DNA of 64,000 bases, taken from Tritrichomonas musculus (lineage: Eukaryota > Parabasalia > Tritrichomonadida > Tritrichomonadidae). Below the pieces are notes generated by a model that saw only the letters and a list, made by a program, of their open reading frames with translations, was not told the origin of the DNA and searched no databases. Position 1 is the first letter of the stretch. Every line of letters begins with the position of its first letter. Shown here one piece after another: positions 50,844-60,962 of the stretch. A program made the translations under genes and the position numbers. The stretch covers positions 4,774,001-4,838,000 of the forward strand of contig JAPFFF010000003.1 in the NCBI GenBank assembly GCA_039105265.1. The letters run 5' to 3'.

Positions 50844-51358
50844 AACAGTGGTTTTTTGCTAATTTTCTTTTTAACTCTTTATATATTTTATTATTATTTT
50901 CAAATCTTTTTATTCATTTGTTTGATTTTCAAATATGAAAAAATAACGGATAAATGTAAATATTAATTCGAAAAGTTGATTAAAGCTATTGTTGATTGTC
51001 AATTAAAATTATGAAATTGCAAACGTGAAGGCAAATATGAATATGAATTCATATTCAAAAAATAATGTAAAATAACAGAATTTTGCAATTTATAATGCTA
51101 CATGTCAATGACATTAGTTCATCTAGATACAATATGTGTAAAAAAGTAAAAAAATATATGAAAAAGAGAGATATTATAATTATTAGATAATATTTTTGAT
51201 ACTGGACATTCAATCCAATAAAATAATCCGTCTTTATAACTTTTGAGGATTAATTCAAAATATTTTATATTTTATAACTTTTTAAATTAAGATGAACAAT
51301 AATTGCAACAATTTTTTTTCTCAAATTGAAAGATTTTTTTTTATCAAATAAGAATTTC
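50844..51358. other. AT-rich spacer
   Basis: No gene or repeat was recognised. Confidence 0.5.
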
Positions 51359-54300
51359 ATGGAGGATGGAAGATTGGTAATTTTCAAAGCAATATTCACT
51401 AATCTTCTAGAAAGTTATAGCTCAAGATTTAACTTTGTCCTAAATGATATTGAAAAAATTCTTCAATACTCAAAAACTGATTTAGAGTCATTTTATTCCA
51501 CTGTATTCACAAAGTTTCCTCGCTCAGATCCATTCTACAAAAAAGTAATCGATGATCTATCACAAGTTGGGGCTACTGATCCAGAGAATATCTTAATTTT
51601 TCTCACAAAAACCATAAAAGATGTTATTAAAACCAAGGCCACGATTTTTGTAACATTAAAAAACTGTTGCGTTTTTTTCGACTCTACACGAGAAAGCCAT
51701 ACAATGCTTTTATATTATTTTTCTCTTTTTTTTCTTACTGATCTAACTTGTCAAATAATAGCCAATGTCTCAGAATCCTCAAGTAAAGAAAGAAATCATT
51801 TTAATTTACCAAATAGTATCAGTATGAACAATTTTGTTGCATATAACGGTCATCCAGGAAATCTCGAAACTCCTTATTCGTCGGATTCCAGCTCAGCTTC
51901 AAATTCTAATTCACCAATTGCATCTAGCATAAAATCTTCAATGAAAGTCCCTCCAAATCCAGCATCACCTGCTCAAAGATCAAATTCTAAAACAGCAATT
52001 CAACCAACTTCTAATCGCAGGAGTAATATTACTGAACATCAAAAGGTGGATTTTTATACATCACCATCACATTTTTCTAGCACTTTTTCCACAAAATTCG
52101 GAGATTTATCATCAGGCACACTAAATATGCTTGTTCAAACTGGAAGTAGGATAGCATTTTCACAACAATTTTACCCAGCAATTCATCTAGTCATTTTAAA
52201 GCAATGGTCTGTTATTTTTTCATATTTATCAGAAAAAAATGTCTCAGATTTTTCTTCAATATATTCAATGTTTTCGACCACATCATCAACAGATATGACA
52301 TTACCAATATTATTATCAAGATTTATACGATTTGATTTAAATGATACAGTTGGCTCTTTGATCATTGACAAAATCCTACAAATTTGCAAAATGTTATTAA
52401 AAAAGAAAACGTTAACAAATACAGTTTTAGAATCACTTTCTTACATGCTTGTTACACTACCATATAATGAAGATATCTATTCAAAAATATATTCATTTTT
52501 AAAATCTACTGTTATTCGAAAAGACAAAAGCTTATGGAATGGTAGGATTCTATTGTTAACCAATCTTTACATGCGTTATCCGAAAATCTGGAACAAATTC
52601 ACTAGTTTTATAAATAAAAAAATACTTCGAGAAGCTGGGAATAAAGAACGACTTCCAACGTCCGTTCGTTGCTTTGAATTAGCTATTATGGGCCGAAATG
52701 TCAAATATGAGTGTCTATTTTGGGAGTGGGGACATAATCCTCGGGCCACTCCGCTTTCCTACGTCAATTTCAATTCCTACTATGACTCCAAATATTCGCA
52801 GAACTCCACCTTATTTATGAACAATTATTTTGCCAAATCTGATTTTTCAATATGTCCCAAATTATTCAGAGGAATTCTAGTTCATCTCGCTTCCTTAGAA
52901 TTCACTCATTTTGTCACTTATATTACTCAACAGTTCCTTGCTCTTGAGTCTGATGATCCACGATTTCTAGTTTTCCTATCGACCATTCCTGATATAAATT
53001 CGGCCGACTTTTTGAATCATGCTTTTTCAAAGGTCACAAAAAATTCAATAGAAAAATTCAATTCTTTTTGTCGTGAAAGAATTTTGAAAGAGCTATTGAA
53101 TTCACCTCACATCACCGACTCATCTAATGCGGACGCTCAATCCTTCAACGATAGCCAGATAACGGTCGTCAATTCAAATTCCAGCTCAAGAAACCAGCAC
53201 GGCGTTTGCGTACGTGATTTCACCTTTTTATTTGAAAACTTAACGGTCGAAAACGATCAAAAGTTATCTGTTGCTCTTGAAGCGTTTCAACTGACTGACA
53301 AATTCAAGATTCTTGAATGTTCGCATGTTCGTTCGCGTCCATCTTTAGAAAAGCTCGATCTAAGGTCACTTTTATTGAGATCTTTGCAATACGTCTTCAC
53401 GAAGGATGATTTCAACAACCCAAAAGTTATCTCGATCATCATTGAATTGAGCTGCCACATTGACAATCGAATAGCCACAGCTGCCTTTGACCTTTGCTGG
53501 CAATTTTTCCCCGACCAAGTTGATCCAAACCTCTTTCTTCGGATCATTGTCAGCATGGATGAATTGAATGACTCAGAAGCCATTTTTGTCCTGTATTCAT
53601 TCGTCTTCTCAACCTTGAAAAACGCCTTCGGAAAAGTGACAATTGATCCCGATATCCTCCGACTGGTTGAAATTCACGGGTTCACTTTACTTGCCTCCGT
53701 TTTTCCATCAACAAGAAGCCTTGGCAAAGGAATCTTAGACCAATGCACGAAGCGCATCAAGGAGAAAAGTATGATGTCATTCATTGTTCCAAGGATGGAC
53801 TACATAGAGAAGACCGTTAAGAAAAAGATGCTTTTGTATTTGCTTCCCTCTAAGTATGAAACAGAGCTTCCGCCAGCGCAGACAGTTAGTTTTAAAGTAG
53901 CTTTATTCAGCCATTATTATGATGTTTGGCTTTTCTTCTTTGCTGAAATTTTGAATACTTTGATCTATTCAAATTTCATTCCACTTTTTAAATTCTTTGA
54001 AACACATCGAACAGAAATGCTCAACTCTGTCTCTAAATACGATAGACCGAGCAATCTTGGAATAACATTAATGTATTTATCTACGCTATTTCATCTTCCA
54101 ACGTTGCTCAAATCGAGCTATGCTGACTTTTCATTTATGTTCAAAAAGTTTGATTCTGACGATGATTCTGACTATTCAGAAGAATTTGTCAATGCTGACG
54201 ATAACGATAAAAGCAAGTCTTTACAAGATATGAGAGACATGAATGAATCAAACGAGTTCTCCAATGATCATCGTAAAGAGATTTGTTTGACCATTTATCA

Positions 54301-57211
54301 TCTGATTTCTAGCAAAAATGAAAAATTGATTGAAATCGGCTTTCAAATAGTTCCACTTTTGAATTTTTCTTTGCATCCACTTTTGATAGATGTCCTCTCA
54401 AAAGTGGACGGCGACCTTCTCTATCGTTCCGTGTCAGTCGTATCAATAATGCTCAGATTGCCCGAGGTTGAGTGGCCCTTCTACAAGCCGCACATGCTTC
54501 GATTGACGACGTTCATTGGCAATGTCCAATACTTGTTCATTCAGAACGAATTGAACTCGCCACGGACGATTCAATGGAATGACGAACTAGAGAAAAAAGT
54601 GACAAAATATTCGGATGTCATTCAAAACTACTGCATCATATTGATAACAATGTTTAGCCACTCAGAAGATGGCGTTTCAGAGGATATTTGGCCATACTCT
54701 TCCCGGCAGATTACCATACGCTTCTTAATTAACTGGGCGACCACTTCTTCACGGGCGTTAAAGGCTGTTCGCAATTATGCATCTGAAGCTATCGTGACCA
54801 TCACAAGTATCGGACCATTCATTACTGATCCGAGTTTAGTTGATCTTCTTCCTTTGGAATATTTTGCATCTTTGGATTCCAAAGGGAATTCGATTCTTTA
54901 CAACCTTCTTCATTACCACAGCGAGTATCTTATGAACCACTTCATTGACTCTTGCTACACGCTGTCGCGATCATTGTCTGATCTTTTCTTTGATGCAATT
55001 TTGCACGTCATTCAGAAGGACGAGTTGAGCATGATCATCTTCATGTCTGGCAAGTTGATCTTCTTAGCCTGTGTCTATTTATACGAAGAAAGACCATCCT
55101 CGCAAGACATGATTAAAGCATTACTAAATGCCAAAGGAATCTCATCATTATCTGATATTAACACGAATTCTGACATTTTTAAATATCAAGAAATTCCGAA
55201 AATATTTCGATTTGCAATTGAATCTGTTTTCGATTCATTCTTCACCGTGATGAAGATGAGAAATAGACACATTTCTGCAACTGACTTAATTGAATCGATT
55301 CGTCCTTGGATTGTTCACATTCGACTTCTTCCAAACCAGCTGACATGCTCGCCATACGTCGTTCCGTTATTCAACATGTTCACTCCTTATGAGTTCTTGA
55401 TGCAGATGGTCTGTGCAACCGAATCTGTAACCGAAGATCATTTCAGAGCAATCGTCACTCTGTGGGTAGAACTCGGCAACATTCCCGACCACAACGACTT
55501 GATTCCTTTGTTTTTGAGCGATTTGACAATAACTTCTCCGAATAAGAAAATGATTGAAGTTTTACTCGAAACGAATGCAATGAATTTACCAAAATTAATC
55601 ATGAATCAATGCACTTTCACTTTTTATTATCACATAATTAATACCGATTTATCCAGCTCTTTCGAAAATGGCCAAAAATGGCTGGGAACTTTGCTATCAA
55701 GCACGTTTACTCGCAATTGGCTTCACATGTCTCCCGTCTTGTTAAAAGTCCTTCATTTTGCTTTCTTGTTTAGAATGAAAGGCGCCAAGAAGCTTTTTTA
55801 TTTAATTTCTAGAAATTTAAATATCGAATGCTTCGACGGTCCAATACCTCGTGACATCATGAAAAAAATAGTGGAACAGTTCAAAGCAAAAATTGAAGAG
55901 ACAAAAATTTATTCAATTGAAGAATGGGGAAATGAAGCATTAAAATGGATTTTTGGATGTTCTTCTTTGGATCTTGTAACAACTTCATTAATAATTTATA
56001 ATCAATTAATGAAGCCTTATGATGAACAAATTTTTTATCTTCTAATTAGATGTGCTTCGTATCATTTATCTAATAATATGAATAGTCCTTTTTTGAATGA
56101 TTTTATTAGCGAATGTTTTTATTTCTTTACTATTCATTATAGTGAAAATAAAAACGTTGCTATTAAATTCGTATTGTCTTTCCTTGATTGCGGATCTTTC
56201 TTACAATCAGGAATTTTGGTAGAAACTTCGGATATCTTTTTGACAGCTATTCGAGATAAAGCTATAACTGATAATCAGGTTATAGTATCAATTATTAGAC
56301 CTAGAATGACAATACTTGAAACAGATGACGCATCTCAAACTTTTCTGAACGATATAATCGATCTGCTTCATCAAGATGAATTGGAAATGATTGCACTTCC
56401 TTTCAAAAATATAAGCCCTTCGGTATTCACTTCTTTGGCCCCATTCTCATCTGATGAGATTATCGAAAGATGTTGCGAATCTTCGTTGTGTAAGGCCCTT
56501 GTTCATTATTCAACAATGCTGACTAATGCAAGCTATACCCTTCAGGATTCTATTTATTATATAACGAGAAAAATCGCTGATAAAATAGCGACCAAATATG
56601 AAAACAATAAAATTAGTATATCAAGAATTTATAAGGCGGCCGTTAGAAGTATTTCTACTTGTAAAAATGCAATGAGTTTAATACAAAAAATTTGCCTTTT
56701 AATGCCAGAAGTGTCAGTAATGAACGTTTATAACGTTTATGAATGGGATCGCAGCGTGGAGGACGTTGATAGAATCGTCAAAATTTTGGTAAAGGATTTA
56801 TTCGAAGGAAATAATATCGAATGTTTAAAAGGGATAAATAATAATACTGTAACAATTTCAGATTGTATTTCTTATAAACAAGTCGAAAATTTCTTGTTTT
56901 GCCAGACTCCTCCAAAAATTTTACCTTACGCTGCTCATGCTGAATTAATTGAAGGCATGAAAAGGTTGACAAGAAAACCTGTATTAAATTCACGTGCATC
57001 TAAAAGTAGAAGAAAAATGCAAACATTTGATTCAATGATGATTAATTCACTATCAATGGTATTCAATGAATATCATGAAGATGAAAATAGCGAATACACA
57101 CCAATTTCTTCTCCCAAAAAACTAATCCTCGATGGAATTAAAGTACCAGGGGATTCTTTCATGCGTAATACAACCTCAATTGATAATTTTTTGAAATCTG
57201 TTAATTCTTAG
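51359..57211 (+). CDS. 1950-aa alpha-solenoid-like protein, possibly Furry/Mor2-like
   Basis: The ATG at 51359 (MEDGRLVIF) is taken; the open frame upstream begins only with TTG. Residues ~1-150 are helical. A Ser/Pro/Asn-rich disordered stretch fills ~165-245. From ~250 to ~1860 the sequence is helix after helix of HEAT-like character without transmembrane segments or catalytic motifs. An acidic insert (FDSDDDSDYSEEFVNADDND) lies near 935. Size, all-helical make-up and blocks such as RFLINWATTSSRALKAVRNY are reminiscent of Furry/Mor2/Tao3 morphogenesis scaffolds of NDR kinases. I could not confirm any signature, so this is a guess. GC rises in the middle (52.7-55.5 kb) relative to both ends. 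Confidence 0.8.
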   Translation: MEDGRLVIFKAIFTNLLESYSSRFNFVLNDIEKILQYSKTDLESFYSTVFTKFPRSDPFYKKVIDDLSQVGATDPENILIFLTKTIKDVIKTKATIFVTLKNCCVFFDSTRESHTMLLYYFSLFFLTDLTCQIIANVSESSSKERNHFNLPNSISMNNFVAYNGHPGNLETPYSSDSSSASNSNSPIASSIKSSMKVPPNPASPAQRSNSKTAIQPTSNRRSNITEHQKVDFYTSPSHFSSTFSTKFGDLSSGTLNMLVQTGSRIAFSQQFYPAIHLVILKQWSVIFSYLSEKNVSDFSSIYSMFSTTSSTDMTLPILLSRFIRFDLNDTVGSLIIDKILQICKMLLKKKTLTNTVLESLSYMLVTLPYNEDIYSKIYSFLKSTVIRKDKSLWNGRILLLTNLYMRYPKIWNKFTSFINKKILREAGNKERLPTSVRCFELAIMGRNVKYECLFWEWGHNPRATPLSYVNFNSYYDSKYSQNSTLFMNNYFAKSDFSICPKLFRGILVHLASLEFTHFVTYITQQFLALESDDPRFLVFLSTIPDINSADFLNHAFSKVTKNSIEKFNSFCRERILKELLNSPHITDSSNADAQSFNDSQITVVNSNSSSRNQHGVCVRDFTFLFENLTVENDQKLSVALEAFQLTDKFKILECSHVRSRPSLEKLDLRSLLLRSLQYVFTKDDFNNPKVISIIIELSCHIDNRIATAAFDLCWQFFPDQVDPNLFLRIIVSMDELNDSEAIFVLYSFVFSTLKNAFGKVTIDPDILRLVEIHGFTLLASVFPSTRSLGKGILDQCTKRIKEKSMMSFIVPRMDYIEKTVKKKMLLYLLPSKYETELPPAQTVSFKVALFSHYYDVWLFFFAEILNTLIYSNFIPLFKFFETHRTEMLNSVSKYDRPSNLGITLMYLSTLFHLPTLLKSSYADFSFMFKKFDSDDDSDYSEEFVNADDNDKSKSLQDMRDMNESNEFSNDHRKEICLTIYHLISSKNEKLIEIGFQIVPLLNFSLHPLLIDVLSKVDGDLLYRSVSVVSIMLRLPEVEWPFYKPHMLRLTTFIGNVQYLFIQNELNSPRTIQWNDELEKKVTKYSDVIQNYCIILITMFSHSEDGVSEDIWPYSSRQITIRFLINWATTSSRALKAVRNYASEAIVTITSIGPFITDPSLVDLLPLEYFASLDSKGNSILYNLLHYHSEYLMNHFIDSCYTLSRSLSDLFFDAILHVIQKDELSMIIFMSGKLIFLACVYLYEERPSSQDMIKALLNAKGISSLSDINTNSDIFKYQEIPKIFRFAIESVFDSFFTVMKMRNRHISATDLIESIRPWIVHIRLLPNQLTCSPYVVPLFNMFTPYEFLMQMVCATESVTEDHFRAIVTLWVELGNIPDHNDLIPLFLSDLTITSPNKKMIEVLLETNAMNLPKLIMNQCTFTFYYHIINTDLSSSFENGQKWLGTLLSSTFTRNWLHMSPVLLKVLHFAFLFRMKGAKKLFYLISRNLNIECFDGPIPRDIMKKIVEQFKAKIEETKIYSIEEWGNEALKWIFGCSSLDLVTTSLIIYNQLMKPYDEQIFYLLIRCASYHLSNNMNSPFLNDFISECFYFFTIHYSENKNVAIKFVLSFLDCGSFLQSGILVETSDIFLTAIRDKAITDNQVIVSIIRPRMTILETDDASQTFLNDIIDLLHQDELEMIALPFKNISPSVFTSLAPFSSDEIIERCCESSLCKALVHYSTMLTNASYTLQDSIYYITRKIADKIATKYENNKISISRIYKAAVRSISTCKNAMSLIQKICLLMPEVSVMNVYNVYEWDRSVEDVDRIVKILVKDLFEGNNIECLKGINNNTVTISDCISYKQVENFLFCQTPPKILPYAAHAELIEGMKRLTRKPVLNSRASKSRRKMQTFDSMMINSLSMVFNEYHEDENSEYTPISSPKKLILDGIKVPGDSFMRNTTSIDNFLKSVNS

Positions 57212-58263
57212 AACTGATTCTTATAATGATTTATTATTATTTTGTATAAATTTATATTAGATTCGAGATAATTCTATTTTATACCTATTTTTTTTTTTTT
57301 TTTCTTATTTTGGTATAAGATATTTGAATTTTATTTTAATAGAAAAAAATAGTTATGATTAATTTCTCTTTATTATTAATGGAGCATTATTTTTTTCTTT
57401 TTACTTGTACCAATTCATGAACTGTCATTCTGATACAAAATTGAAAAATTTTTTAAGAAAAAAGAGATATTTCAAAATAAATATCTTTATTAACTTTGAT
57501 TTCATGGTTATATTAATTTAAGGTGTATTTCATATAACATTTTTGCATATTGAAATTGTATCGTAATATTGTTTTATATAAATTAATTAAAATGTATCAT
57601 TAAGACATCATTAATAATCAAAAAAGATTACGTTGAACTCTTTTTTGACAATTTTTTTTTACAAAAATAATTTGAGATAATCTTAAAAATAAAAAGTTCC
57701 AAAAACATATCTTAATTACCAATAATAATAATAAAAGGTATCTCTAGTCATAAAAAATATTTCTTTTTTTTCTAATTGACTATTGAAAATAAGAAGTGAT
57801 TATCATCTGATAAGATAAAAAAAGGTTAATGCAAAATTCAATAATGTTGTTAACTATTCTTCACTTTTTCAAAAAAATTTTTGTTTTCAATAAACATTTT
57901 TTTCCATTCAACTTGCTATTGTTTGTCAGATTATTTTCCTGCATTAAGTCGATATTTTTTCGTTTTTTAAAACTTTAAAATTGCAAAGCCGTTCGCGTTA
58001 TTGAGATATGAAAATATTTATTGAAAATTGAATGTTATTTGTTTTGATAAAAATACGTTTTACATCATTATGAATAATTTAACATCCATTCAATTTTTTA
58101 TAAAATTTTCATCTTCTTCTCATTTAAAAAAACCTTATATTGAATTTATTCTATGTGATTAGATGATATGTTTCTCATATCATGGAAATATAAACCTATA
58201 AAAAAGTTTGCCAGAAATTGACCTTGGGTTCAGATTGATGAATAAGTGAAATTTATCTACGAG
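57212..58263. other. AT-rich spacer
   Basis: Poly-T and poly-A runs are present. No gene was seen before the initiator-like motif at 58264. Confidence 0.5.
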
Positions 58264-58273
58264 TCACTTCATT
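58264..58273 (+). promoter_or_regulatory. Double initiator-like motif TCACTTCATT
   Basis: Two adjacent TCAYT matches have A at 58266 and 58271, 21 and 16 nt before the ATG at 58287. Confidence 0.55.
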
Positions 58274-58286
58274 TTTTTAAAAAGAA

Positions 58287-58757
58287 ATGTCTGAGCCACA
58301 ACAAAACAAAGAAACACTTAATCTTATCAGCCAAGGTGTTCAATTAAAGAAAGTTGATCGCCCACCTGAGAGGAAACTTCCAACTGCCGCCGAAATCGCA
58401 GAAGCCAAAAAGCGTGCAGAAACAGAAGGACCAGAAATCGACCCAGAAAATCTTCCAAAGGCCGGTGATGGACGTTCAATGCTCGAATTAATCAAAGAAG
58501 AACACAAACTTAAGAAAGTCGAAACCAAATGTGATCGCAAACTCCCAACAGCCGCTGAACTCGCAGAAGCCAAAAAGCGTGCAGAAACAGAAGGACCAGA
58601 AATCGACCCAGAAAATCTTCCAAAGGCCGGTGATGGACGTTCAATGCTCGAATTAATCAAAGAAGAACACAAACTTAAGCCAGTTCAAACAAAGGAACCA
58701 CGCCTTCCAACAGCTCAAGAAATAGAAGAACAAAAGAAGCTCGAAGAAAATAAATAA
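58287..58757 (+). CDS. Tandem WH2 actin-binding protein (actobindin-like)
   Basis: The 156-residue protein has three WH2-type motifs, each a short amphipathic helix followed by LKKV or LKPV: TLNLISQGVQLKKV (10-23), RSMLELIKEEHKLKKV (63-78) and RSMLELIKEEHKLKPV (118-133). They are linked by a 55-residue unit that is duplicated almost perfectly (LPTAAEIAEAKKRAETEGPE...). WH2 motifs bind actin monomers; small tandem-WH2 proteins such as actobindin sequester or deliver G-actin. In motifs 2 and 3 the usual Gly is replaced by Glu-His, which may alter affinity. Codons are C-ending and regular, suggesting high expression. Family assignment rests on motif pattern. Confidence 0.75.
   Translation: MSEPQQNKETLNLISQGVQLKKVDRPPERKLPTAAEIAEAKKRAETEGPEIDPENLPKAGDGRSMLELIKEEHKLKKVETKCDRKLPTAAELAEAKKRAETEGPEIDPENLPKAGDGRSMLELIKEEHKLKPVQTKEPRLPTAQEIEEQKKLEENK
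58396..58680 (+). repeat. 165-bp internal coding duplication
   Basis: The 119 bp from 58396 to 58514 recur, as far as I can read identically, at 58561-58679. The period is 165 bp (55 codons). Flanking parts of the unit differ at synonymous sites. Confidence 0.88.
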
Positions 58758-60962
58758 ACTTCGGGAATTGACAAAGTAAACATCAAATTTTCAAAATAAT
58801 AAGTTTTTTTATATTTTTCTAAATTACTTGTTTTTTAGTTGTTGCTTGTTTTTTTTTTTAGTGGAGATAGCGATTTTAATGAATCCCAAAAATATTTTTC
58901 ACCAAATATAATTCATAAAAAGCTTTAAAAAGTATTCAAATCATGAATTAGAGATGTTTTTGCAAAACATTATCCTTAATATTCGAGATTATTCCAACGA
59001 TTTAATAGATAAATAGAATCAGATAAAATTATCTTGGCGTTCAAAATTTGAGAGAAGATAAAAAATAAACGTAATTTTATCTTTTATTGAATTTTTATTT
59101 CATTGTTTTTATAACATGTTTAAGTATTATAATCAAAATCAATATAAAGTTTATATGTAAAAAAATATAAGTTATTATTTTTATAAAATTCTGACAAAAT
59201 ATAAATGTGGTCCGACTAAAATAAAAAAGACGTTATTTTTAAAAAAATCTAATAAAACAATATGTAATCATTTTTTCTAAAAAATATATGGAAAAAATAA
59301 TTGTACATATAATTGTCGAAATAATAAAATTAGAGAATTTAATTTCTGGAATAAAGCATAATTATTTGATTCATGCAATATTAAATGTTATATGATATTT
59401 ATTGATAATAATACTTTATGTCTTAATTTAAAATATATTTTTAAATAATAATAAAGAAATATATTTCATATATTATTATAAAACTATTTTTTATAAAATT
59501 ATCCTATCATTTCACTTGTTAATACAGGTCTGAATAGCCGTATTATGTATTATTATACATATTTAATTTTTTATATTTAAATGAATTGTTATATATATGA
59601 TAAAATATTAAATTTTTATATGCATAAATCAGAGATATTTGTATAATAAAAAAACATGTAAATTATTCAAAAAAGATTATTTCAATGAATGGATATTATT
59701 TTTTCAGTTAATTTGAATTATTTTGAAATTTTTAATTTTGAACGATTTTTGAATTTGAATTAAAATATTCAAAAATTTGAAAAAATTATACAACAACTCA
59801 ATTTATTAAAATATACATATCTTATAATTACATTAAAATATTAATAAATCTTCCTGCGATAATAAAGATATATTTCTATATTTAATATTTATTTAATATA
59901 ATAGTTAAAATCATATTAGAAATATGAAAATTTCGGGCAACAAGGAATCGGAACCCTTTCAATATATTCAATTTTTGTTAATTGTATTTAATTTTATTTA
60001 TATTGAATTTTATTGTTGAGCAATGCATTTGATTATTCCTTATTTCTTTATGTAATTAATAAAATATATCATTTATAGATATGCAAATCGATTCATAGAC
60101 TTTTAAAACTCTTTTTTAAATGAATAGATTAAATTTTCTAATTTTTAGCAAACTTTGAAAAAAAGACTTTATTGTGCAAAGAATATAAATATTATTTTAG
60201 GTCGTTCATCAAAACAAATATTATTCCAATAGGGATTACGATATCGTTATTCTTTTTTTTGATTTTTTGGTCAAATTATGAGAGGTTAAAGGTGATTATA
60301 GTATTTCAAAATTCAATTCTTCTTCAAAATTGAATAGTAGATTTATAATGTTTCAAAAAAAAATTTGAAATATTGCATTACATTAACTATAATTCTACAA
60401 TATTAAATATAAATTAAATTTATATATGTATAACCTAAATATAATAAAATGTTAAACCATTATTCTGGTACAAACAATTTTGTTTGACCATTTAGGAAAT
60501 AATTACACAATATAATCAAATTTTTATTTAAAAGATTGAAATAAATATTCATACTAAAAGCATATCGCGTTCTCATTTATGATCAAAATTGGAAATTTTA
60601 CTCAAAAAAATAATATTATTCTTTATTCATATAAACACAATATAATAGAATGACAAATAATTAAAAAATCAAAATTAATTTAAAATATTAATATTAAAAT
60701 TAAGATATTCATACTTTATCATATAAAAATTTGAATAGATATTTTTAATAAACTTCTCAATTGTAAAATTTAGTAAGATATTTATAATTTACCATTTAAA
60801 TATAAATATTTTTAGTTATATCATTGTAAAAATAAACATAAAATATATGGAATAAAAATAATCATTTTATTCAAGATACATCTTTAGAAAAGTCTTTATT
60901 AAATATGATAAGACGTATTAACTTTTTGTGCGTTTTTATTATACAAAATTTTTTAATCTCAA
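58758..60962. other. 2.2-kb AT-rich spacer, no gene seen
   Basis: Composition is extremely AT-rich, with no open frame of note, no RNA gene and no repeat ends that I could pair. Confidence 0.5.
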
